DNA from: Chrysomallon squamiferum
Lineage: Eukaryota > Mollusca > Gastropoda > Neomphalida > Peltospiridae
DNA: 10,000 nucleotides
Assembly (NCBI GenBank): GCA_012295275.1
Contig: CM022674.1
Location: 2,398,242 to 2,408,241, forward strand
Direction of reading: 5' to 3'
The notes below the pieces were generated by a model that was given only the letters and a program-made list of their open reading frames with translations, searched no databases and was not told the DNA's origin. The position numbers and the translations under genes were made by a program. Below are positions 1 to 5,819 of the stretch, piece by piece (positions within the stretch are counted from its first letter, which is position 1; each line of letters opens with the position of its first letter).

Positions 1-270
1 GCTTCATGAAATAAAACATCTTTAAAATAAGCGGGGAGGTGGGAATATTCTAAAAACTAAAGTAAAGAATAAAAAGCGAAGAAAATTTTTTATGAAAAGA
101 CTCAAAATGAAAGAAATAAAAAATCATATAGATTATATAATTTTATTAAGAAAAAATAAAAATAAAAATAAAAATAAAATAACATCTCTTTCAATGAGGG
201 CATTTAAGACCGATTGTAATATAAATAAACGGATTTATTATTTAATATACTATTGTACTTTGCATAGCTA
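1..270. other. AT-rich sequence without a recognised gene
   Basis: The sequence is A-rich on the plus strand, with a short hexamer repeat inside. The plus-strand open frame starting at 92 is low in complexity and runs into Asn codons made by the AAT repeat. I see no supportable exon, promoter or RNA gene. Confidence 0.5.
151..180. repeat. A-rich hexanucleotide repeat (AAAAAT)n
   Basis: T residues at 157, 163, 169 and 175 are each separated by five A's, giving about four to five copies of a six-base unit. The last spacing shrinks to five. Confidence 0.85.
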
Positions 271-271
271 C

Positions 272-320
272 GTACATACACAAAGACATACACACACATA
301 CATACATACATACATACACA
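272..320. repeat. CATA/CA microsatellite
   Basis: The tract mixes TACA/CATA tetramers and CA dimers. The purest part, at about 297-318, holds five CATA copies. Confidence 0.9.
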
Positions 321-349
321 GAAAAACAAAAAGAGCAACAGAGACAGAA

Positions 350-412
<63 letters not shown>

Positions 413-425
413 GATAATAATAACA
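350..425. repeat. AAT trinucleotide microsatellite
   Basis: About 20 uninterrupted AAT units (350-411) precede an ACG interruption at 411-413 and a few more degenerate units. The tract reads as poly-Asn on one strand and poly-Ile on the other, so open frames through it are artefacts. Confidence 0.97.
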
Positions 426-453
426 ACATACAAATCATTATTTTTAATTTTAC

Positions 454-541
454 CTTGATCATCTGTTGGTTTCGGATATGGGTTTGCCTCTGCTACACTG
501 AATGTGTTTGCAAACAGACAAAAAACTAGAAAAACGAACAT
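454..541 (-). CDS. Candidate first coding exon of an unrecognised secreted protein (signal peptide plus splice donor)
   Basis: On the minus strand, ATG at 539-541 has a purine at -3 and an in-frame stop 45 bp upstream (587-589). It opens MFVFLVFCLFANTFSVAEA, then NPYPKPTDDQ. The first 19 residues look like a signal peptide: a Phe/Val/Leu-rich core followed by a small-residue A-E-A site, with predicted cleavage before Asn20. There is no basic n-region residue, which is a mild weakness. Ten residues later the sequence reads CAAG|GTAAAA, a fair splice donor at 454/453 in phase 1. Phase-1 introns just after signal peptides are common in secreted proteins. Without splicing the frame runs into about 20 isoleucines encoded by the AAT repeat, which is implausible as protein. 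The next exon would lie below 453, most likely outside the window. No family was recognised. It could be chance, since short hydrophobic frames are common in AT-rich DNA. Confidence 0.4.
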
Positions 542-868
542 GACGTCTTCCGCAAAAGAAACTGAACTAATCCTAGAAATGACCCGTCAAACAACAGTTA
601 GTTGTCCAGAAAAGTGTGCTGTGGACAAGAATCTTTAGACTGACGTCTCTGAACTTGTGTCAAGGCTTTCTGTTGGTTAAAATTGCAGCCAACGACTGCG
701 TACTTGATATCAGTAAGGAAAGTCGAGAGGTTGCATGAAGGTTGTGTAAAATGCAGTGTCACGTGATTCTATTAAAGGTAGTCTTGAACATAATTTTTTG
801 AAATTAAAGTTGGTCATGGCATTATTTGGTATGCATCTATTTATCGACCACATTTTTTCAAGAAATTT
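542..868. other. Unique-sequence stretch upstream of the candidate secreted-protein exon
   Basis: This is one of the few higher-complexity stretches in the left half. TGACGTCT occurs at 541-548 and again at 641-648, and a TCACGTGA E-box palindrome lies at 759-766. On the minus strand TTTCTAG (end 574) is a possible acceptor upstream of the ATG at 541. No clear TATA box, tRNA-like A/B boxes or convincing exon of its own was seen. A promoter or 5' UTR role for the 454-541 exon is only inferred from position. Confidence 0.25.
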
Positions 869-993
869 GCATGTATGTGCGTATGTATGTATGTGTGTAT
901 ATGTATGTAATTATGCATTGTATCTGTTATTGTCTGTATGTATGTATATATATATATATATATACACAGACACACACACATACATACACACAT
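869..993. repeat. Compound TATG / TA / CA microsatellite with hairpin potential
   Basis: GTAT units at about 871-909 are followed after a short spacer by GTATGTATGTA (935-946), a TA run to about 964, and CACA/CATACATA to 993. The TATG arm and the CATA arm are complementary around the TA centre, so 935-992 could fold as an imperfect hairpin or cruciform. The open frames here are low in complexity and not genes. Confidence 0.9.
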
Positions 994-1374
994 GTTTGTT
1001 TATATGTGTTCTTGCATGTACATTTTTTACTACTAATAACCAAGCTTAAACAATACTAATTTAGAAAATCAAAACAAAAACAAATACATAAAAGCAAAAA
1101 TATATTTTATTATCTAAAAATGTTAAGATAGATAAATCATTTAGGAGCATATATATATATATCACCATAATAGCGTGAAAAAAAAAAAAAAAAAAAAAAA
1201 AATTCTGTACAAGATAAAATCTTTTTAATTAGTTGGATTACATCATGTCTATTTTAAAACGACATTTACTATTGAGTAACCCTTGTTTCCGAATCATGGC
1301 GGATTCCTGAAATATCTCAGTTTATATATGTTTTCAGAATTAAATATACGACTTTGATTTTGATAAAATTGTAT
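994..1374. other. AT-rich intergenic stretch with TA and poly-A runs
   Basis: The stretch contains an AT dinucleotide run at about 1149-1162 and 25 consecutive A's at 1178-1202. The A run could be the tail of an old retroposed sequence inserted in plus orientation, but I found no recognisable body 5' of it and no target-site duplication. No gene was seen. Confidence 0.6.
1178..1202. repeat. Homopolymer A25
   Basis: Twenty-five adenines in a row follow TAGCGTG and precede TTCTG. The run is a low-complexity tract that is easy to misassemble and could be a retroposon tail. Confidence 0.95.
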
Positions 1375-1735
1375 CATTCTTATCATATTAAAATTCCATC
1401 ATATGCAAAATTTTAACGTGAACCCACATCAGTAGGAATTTTTCAAACAAGAAGAAAATTTAAAAAGGTAGAGAAAAGCAAAGTTAATATAGAGACGAAA
1501 TATATCTTATATCCCTACGGGACACCCGCCCTACTTTTGAATGAAATTGTCTTTGATACTGAATATCCCCGCTCATGTTTTAATTAAAATATATTAACAA
1601 AGAAATGAAAGGAAAAAACCAGATAAAATAAAGAAATAAATTTAAAAAAATTATCCTTATATGCTTATAAACTTATAAGAAAATTAACAATATATATTAA
1701 CGCTGTCAAACAATGCATAAGGTTACGGTTTAAAA
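1375..1735. repeat. Diverged tandem duplication, copy A
   Basis: Several ordered blocks recur in copy B. TATCATATTAAAATTCCATC (1381) pairs with 1748. ACGAAATAT followed by CCTACGGGAC (about 1495-1523) pairs with 1973-2001. AAAATTAACAATATATATTA (1680) pairs with 2140. GGTTACGGTT (1721) pairs with 2182. The order is kept while spacing differs by internal indels. No open frame worth reporting and no known element recognised. Confidence 0.75.
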
Positions 1736-1741
1736 TTTTAT

Positions 1742-2195
1742 CTTTGTTATCGTATTAAAATTTCATCCTATACAAAATTTTACATAAACCCCTCATAATA
1801 GGAGTCTGTTCTCTGTTTAATAAAAATATGCAAACAAAAAACCCGAAACCAGTCGAATTAGAACAAAAATGTAAAAAGCGTAATGAAAAGTGTAGAAAAA
1901 GTTAAAAAAAAATATATACGGGTTAACCTCGTAATGGAATTAGAATGATTCCGAATGGAACGCTATCCAGAAACGAAATACAATATTATATCTTTACGGG
2001 ACGTCCTTCTTTCGAATGTTCCGGCCGTGTTTCACTTAAAATATATATTAATAGAATACCAAAAAGAAACAAAGTAAGTAAGTAACTAACTAAATAAGCA
2101 ATTTTTCAAATTATCTGAATATATTTAAAATCTTGTCCTAAAATTAACAATATATATATTAACGTATTAAACACTGGATGAGGCTACGGTTACTT
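1742..2195. repeat. Diverged tandem duplication, copy B
   Basis: This copy matches copy A in four ordered blocks, with the offset shifting from 367 to 478 and then 460-461. It therefore carries an insertion of roughly 110 bp (within about 1810-1970) that copy A lacks, or copy A lost it, plus a smaller opposite change further on. The two copies abut, as expected for an old tandem duplication. Confidence 0.75.
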
Positions 2196-2442
2196 TCCTG
2201 TAAACAAACCAATTTCATTTTGGGATGACAGCCCCATTCCGAATCAGGTCATTCTTCACATTGAGAGAAAAGCACAGCCTAAAAGGCTCTAAAATCCATA
2301 AAATAGATCACACACAGTGTTATAATTATATAAGTATGCAAATTGGATTGACACTGAAATAATAATTATGCTAATTATATAACTAGAAAAAAAAATAGAA
2401 ATAAATAAATAAAATGTTTACAAACATTACGTCCAGCTAAGC
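2196..2442. other. Unique AT-rich spacer between duplication and satellite
   Basis: The left part (2196-2300) is of ordinary complexity and includes a small AGCCT-AAA-AGGCT hairpin at about 2277-2289. The right part is rich in AT palindromic words. No gene, RNA gene or transposon end was recognised. Confidence 0.4.
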
Positions 2443-2511
2443 ATTAACATATACGGTTTAAACATTCATATATAAGATTTAAATGTTAACATATAAGATT
2501 TAAATATTAGC

Positions 2512-2667
2512 ATATAAAATTTAAACATTCACATATAAGACTTAAACATTAATATATAAGATTTAAATATTAGCATAAAAGATTTAAATATTAGCATACA
2601 AGGTTTAAATTTAACATAAACATTTAAACAACATATAAGATTTAATCATTAATATATAAGATTTAAA
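2512..2667. repeat. 156-bp higher-order block, first copy
   Basis: The block is identical at every position I compared to 2823-2978, a shift of 311 bp, although neighbouring 21-bp units differ from each other freely. It includes TAGCATACAAGG and ACATTTAAACAACATATA. Confidence 0.9.
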
Positions 2668-2822
2668 TATTAACATATAAGATTTAAATATTAACATATA
2701 AGATTTAAATATTAACATATAAAATTTAAATATTAGCATATAACATTTAAATATTAACATATAAGATTTAAACATTAACATATAAGATTTAAATATTAGC
2801 ATATAACATTTAATATATTACA

Positions 2823-2978
2823 ATATAAAATTTAAACATTCACATATAAGACTTAAACATTAATATATAAGATTTAAATATTAGCATAAAAGATTTAAAT
2901 ATTAGCATACAAGGTTTAAATTTAACATAAACATTTAAACAACATATAAGATTTAATCATTAATATATAAGATTTAAA
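2823..2978. repeat. 156-bp higher-order block, second copy
   Basis: The block is identical to 2512-2667. The first difference after it is T at 2668 versus C at 2979. Perfect identity within a variable array points to recent unequal exchange or slippage. Confidence 0.9.
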
Positions 2979-3850
2979 CATTAACATATAAGATTTAAAC
3001 ATTAACATATACGATTTAAACATTAACATATAAAATTTAAATATTAACATATAAGATTTAAACATTAACATATAAGATTTAAACATTAACATATAAGATC
3101 TAAACATTAACATATACGATTTAAATATTAACATATAAGATTTAAACTAACATATAAGATTTAAACACTGGCATATAAGATTTAAACATTAACATATACG
3201 ATTTAAACATTAACATATAAGATCTAAACATTAATATATAAGATTTAAATATTACCATATAAGATTTTAACATTAACATATAAGTTTTAAATATTTACAC
3301 ATTATACATATAATGTTTACACATTAACACATAAGGTTTAAATATTAACATATAAGATTTACATTTGAACAACATATAACGATTAAACATTAACATATAA
3401 GATTTAAACATTAATATATAAGATTTAAATATTAGCATACAAGATTTAAATATTAGCATACATGAATTAAATTTAACATAAAATTTTAAATAACATATAA
3501 GGTTTAATCATTAACATATAAGATTTAAACATTAATGTATAAGATTTAAATGTTAGCATACAAGATTTATATTAACATAAACATTTAAACAACATATACG
3601 ATTTAATCATTAACATGTAAGATTTAAACATAAATATATAAGATTTAATCATTAATATATAAAATTTAAACATTAACATATAAGATTAAAACATTAATAT
3701 ATAAGATTTAAATATTAGCATACAAGATTTAAATTTAACATAAACATTTAAACAACATATAAGATTTACGCATTAATATATTAGATTTAAATATTACATA
3801 TATAAAATTTAAATTTTAATATATAGTATTTAAGTACTAACATAATATTT

Positions 3851-3998
3851 AAGGTTTAATTGGCAATACTAACTGGGTTTCTTATTTGTTGAACTAATGT
3901 CTATAACAGAATTAAATTCTTTAATTTAGCGAACTGGTTTTTCATATCATAACGTTTATTTATTTTTAATTATTCATTTGCGTCTTGTGTTATTCATT
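3851..3998. other. AT-rich spacer after the satellite
   Basis: The spacer contains an inverted repeat AATTAAA-TTC-TTTAATT at about 3911-3927 and AT-rich words, including AATAAATAA on the minus strand near 3957. No gene was seen. Confidence 0.4.
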
Positions 3999-4135
3999 AA
4001 AATATATATATATATATATATAAAAAAACAACAACAACAACAATAATAATAAACAAATAACTAAAAAAATAAACAAATACATAAATCAATAAGTAAATAA
4101 GTAACTTAATAAATAAATACAAATAAATATCCGGC
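3999..4135. repeat. TA run followed by AAC/AAT and A-rich AAATA repeats
   Basis: A TA run (about 4001-4022) is followed by (CAA)n at 4027-4042, a few AATs, and loosely repeated AAATA/AAACAAATA words to about 4130. A minus-strand frame across it is low in complexity and rejected as a gene. Confidence 0.85.
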
Positions 4136-4189
4136 CAGAGCAAGACAACAAATTCTAAGCAATAATTATACAATTGTATATTAAAATAT

Positions 4190-4241
4190 CCACACACACA
4201 CACACACACACACACACATAAGTATATATATATATATATAT
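4190..4241. repeat. CA and TA dinucleotide repeats
   Basis: About fourteen CA units (4191-4218) are followed by a TA run (4223-4241). Just upstream lies a perfect 14-bp palindrome, TATACAATTGTATA, at 4167-4180. Confidence 0.95.
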
Positions 4242-4243
4242 TA

Positions 4244-4387
4244 TCAGTAGGTTATAAAACTCAAAACAAATGGAATAATATGTTTATGTCTGGTTATGTT
4301 CGATTCAGGCACATCTTTTGTATTCAGGGTAATATTTCCACGCCTCAACTCCGGGTAGCTGACTCGTAGGTCACTGCTAATCTGAAT
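4244..4387. other. Non-repetitive island between microsatellites
   Basis: About 145 bp of ordinary complexity sit between TA and AAT repeats. On the minus strand a T-rich tract and TTTATTCAG (ending at 4382) resemble a splice acceptor. An open frame then runs 45 codons (ISSDLRVSYPELRRGNITLN and onward) to TGA at 4244-4246. It may be a chance frame, a terminal exon of an unseen gene, or a degraded retroelement whose 3' end carries the adjacent AAT repeat on the plus strand. I recognise no family. Confidence 0.3.
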
Positions 4388-4398
4388 AAAATTAATAA

Positions 4399-4399
4399 A

Positions 4400-4477
<78 letters not shown>

Positions 4478-4557
4478 TATAATAAAAATAATAATAATAA
4501 TAATAATGATGATGATGATATTGATGATGATAATAATAATCGTAATAATAATAAAAT
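4399..4557. repeat. AAT trinucleotide microsatellite with GAT interior
   Basis: About 25 pure AAT units (to about 4476) are followed by interrupted units, a GAT block (about 4507-4531) and further AAT units. The minus-strand poly-Ile frame here is an artefact. Confidence 0.97.
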
Positions 4558-4622
4558 AACATTTATACGTATAGTTAGAGGTTTGATACACGCAAAAACA
4601 TTAATTGCATATAAAGATAATT

Positions 4623-4669
4623 ACACACACACACACACACACACACAACACACATGTATACACACACAT
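4623..4669. repeat. CA dinucleotide microsatellite
   Basis: About twelve CA units (to 4647) are followed by interrupted CA/TGTATA and another short CA run to 4669. Confidence 0.95.
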
Positions 4670-4739
4670 GCTGACATACAGTTAAAATGAATAAAAAAAT
4701 CGTGGGAGGTATCTGAATGAAGTCATCATAGATGCAGGC

Positions 4740-4766
4740 ACAACACACAACGCACGCACGCACCCA
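4740..4766. repeat. Short CA / GCAC repeat
   Basis: ACAACACACAAC is followed by three GCAC units at about 4752-4763. It is too short and simple for further comment. Confidence 0.7.
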
Positions 4767-4899
4767 CAAACATGTTCCTATTTATACAAATGATGCTGAA
4801 GTGAATTATCGAGTTAGGCTAACACTGACACCAGTTCTAAGATAAATATCAGAACACATAATTACTGGTATACAAAACTCAGTGCATAGTCAAGCTGAC
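4767..4899. other. Unique spacer, possibly distal 3' flank of the ZNFX1 homologue
   Basis: No gene was seen. On the minus strand TATAAA at 4781-4786 is a weak variant of a polyadenylation hexamer. No AATAAA or ATTAAA was found on the minus strand between here and the stop codon at 5247. Confidence 0.3.
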
Positions 4900-5150
4900 A
4901 CTACACTGTACTATACTACGATATAATGTACCTAACTATACTATACTATACAGTCCTATACTATTTATACTATGCTATGCTTTGCTATGTTATACTATAC
5001 TATTCAATTCTATACTGTACTATACTATACTACATTATACTATACCATAACATACTGTACTGCACTATACTACACTATACTGTACTATACTTTGATACAC
5101 TATACTATACTATGTTATGCTATGTTATGATATGCAGTACTATACCATAC
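4900..5150. repeat. Degenerate TATAC pentanucleotide array
   Basis: About 250 bp are built from ACTAT/TATAC pentamers with scattered substitutions (TATGC, TGTAC, TTTGC). The array starts about 100 bp beyond the ZNFX1 stop codon on its 3' side and may be transcribed in its 3' UTR, where it would read as GUAUA/AUAGU repeats. A plus-strand frame through it, made of Tyr, Leu, Cys and Ile codons, is a by-product. Confidence 0.95.
4964..4969 (-). promoter_or_regulatory. Possible variant polyadenylation signal TATAAA
   Basis: This is the nearest poly(A)-signal-like hexamer on the minus strand that I found 3' of the ZNFX1 stop codon, about 280 bp downstream. It is embedded in the pentamer array and could be chance. 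No canonical hexamer was found nearby. Confidence 0.15.
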
Positions 5151-5153
5151 AAA

Positions 5154-5195
5154 TACACCCAAACACATACACACATACACACACACACACACACT
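5154..5195. repeat. CA microsatellite (UG repeat if in the ZNFX1 3' UTR)
   Basis: CACATACACA variants become a pure CA run (about 5175-5194). It lies about 50 bp downstream of the ZNFX1 stop, so the minus-strand transcript would carry a UG repeat. Confidence 0.92.
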
Positions 5196-5246
5196 GTGAC
5201 AGAGAAAGTCTTCTGAAAATAACGTTAACATGTACACACCTTAGAT

Positions 5247-5434
5247 TCAGTCAATTTCATAATTCTCCAAGTTTGCCTGTTCCGACCAAGCTCCGTACCG
5301 CGCACCATCCATTTCCCCGGCTACTTGATTTCCTTCTGCCAGACGATGACTTTCTCCCCCAATTTCTGCCTGGCATTCCGGACATCTAGATCTCTGCATC
5401 GCCCCTCCGCATTCCCCAATTGTGTATATATGAC
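5247..5434 (-). CDS. ZNFX1: ZNFX1 homologue, terminal exon completing the RZ-type zinc finger
   Basis: The acceptor ACTTACAG ends at 5435, and the exon starts with GT, which completes the Gly codon whose first base is at 5820. It then encodes 61 residues beginning HIYTIGECGGAMQRSRCPEC and containing EMDGARYGAWSE, and ends in TGA at 5247-5249. Joined to KKGHWYKCQNG from the large exon, this gives the RZ signature GHWYxCxxGHxYxIGECGGAMQxSxCPEC. The ligand pattern C-x3-H-x15-C-x2-C agrees with the RZ finger of RNF213 and ZNFX1 as I remember it. The tail after the finger, ending ANLENYEID, also looks like the usual ZNFX1 C-terminus. The fit of phase, splice consensus and a motif split exactly at the junction makes this exon secure. 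The methionine at 5502-5504 that opens this frame lies in the intron and is not a real start. Confidence 0.93.
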
Positions 5435-5819
5435 CTGTAAGTATGTTTGAACACAAACTCATATACACAGTTATATATTTACTCCCAGTACAAGAATGAA
5501 ACACATTCAGACTACGGGACCGTCAGATAATGGAATGTGACATCATAGTTTAATGGGATGGTCCATTTTAGGGTTATGGTTTCGTAAAGATTTCTTATTA
5601 ATAATTATCACAGATGTCACATGATGAACCAATATTTTAAATGATTTAATTTCCCGGTTTTGTTTCCGAATCCTAGAATTTATATTACTGAATGATGAGC
5701 AACGAATAAGAACCAAAATGATTTTAATTTTTTAAAACTAATAAAAATAAAATATTGTAATAATTTTCTTGTAAACAAGAATTTTTTATCAAGATCAACA
5801 TTTAATGTTCAAGACTCAC
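5435..5819 (-). other. ZNFX1: Phase-1 spliceosomal intron in the ZNFX1 homologue
   Basis: The intron is 385 bp, with donor ACG|GTGAGT at 5820/5819 and acceptor CTTACAG at 5435. Reading through the donor gives only Glu-Ser and then TGA at 5809-5811, whereas splicing restores a conserved zinc finger. The inside is AT-rich, especially 5630-5800, and holds a small palindrome (TTCTTG-TAAA-CAAGAA at about 5767-5782). No coding sequence was seen in the rest of the intron. Confidence 0.92.

Larger units (their letters stand above)
2443..3850. repeat. AT-rich 21-bp satellite/minisatellite array with higher-order repeats
   Basis: About 65 copies of a 21-bp unit of the form ATTAACATAT...GATTTAAAC span roughly 1.4 kb. 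Common variants are TAGCATAC or TAATATAT for TAACATAT, ACGATT for AAGATT and TTTAAAT for TTTAAAC. Because 21 is divisible by three, the minus strand shows frames repeating the heptapeptide MLIFKSY (2611-2802 and 2922-3134). These are by-products of the period and are broken by indels. Superimposed is a longer order: a block containing ACATTTAAACAACATATA recurs near 2619, 2930, 3584 and 3742, with degraded versions near 3362 and 3482. Confidence 0.95.

Noticed and set aside
242-452. Poly-isoleucine extension of the signal-peptide frame and the overlapping poly-asparagine plus-strand frame
   Set aside because: Both are translations of the AAT and CATA microsatellites. Only the part before the donor at 454/453 looks like protein.
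756-1059. Two overlapping plus-strand frames through the TATG/TA/CA tract
   Set aside because: Their composition (Tyr-Val-Cys-Met repeats) comes from the microsatellite, and no splice or start context supports them.
1178-1202. A25 run as the tail of a processed pseudogene or SINE
   Set aside because: No recognisable body precedes it and no flanking target-site duplication could be found by eye.
2611-3134. Minus-strand open frames repeating the heptapeptide MLIFKSY
   Set aside because: They follow from a 21-bp unit divisible by three in a non-coding satellite. Indels break the frame, and there are no exon signals.
4926-5389. Plus-strand open frames across the pentamer array and over the ZNFX1 last exon
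   Set aside because: The first is simple-repeat translation. The second is antisense to a conserved coding exon.
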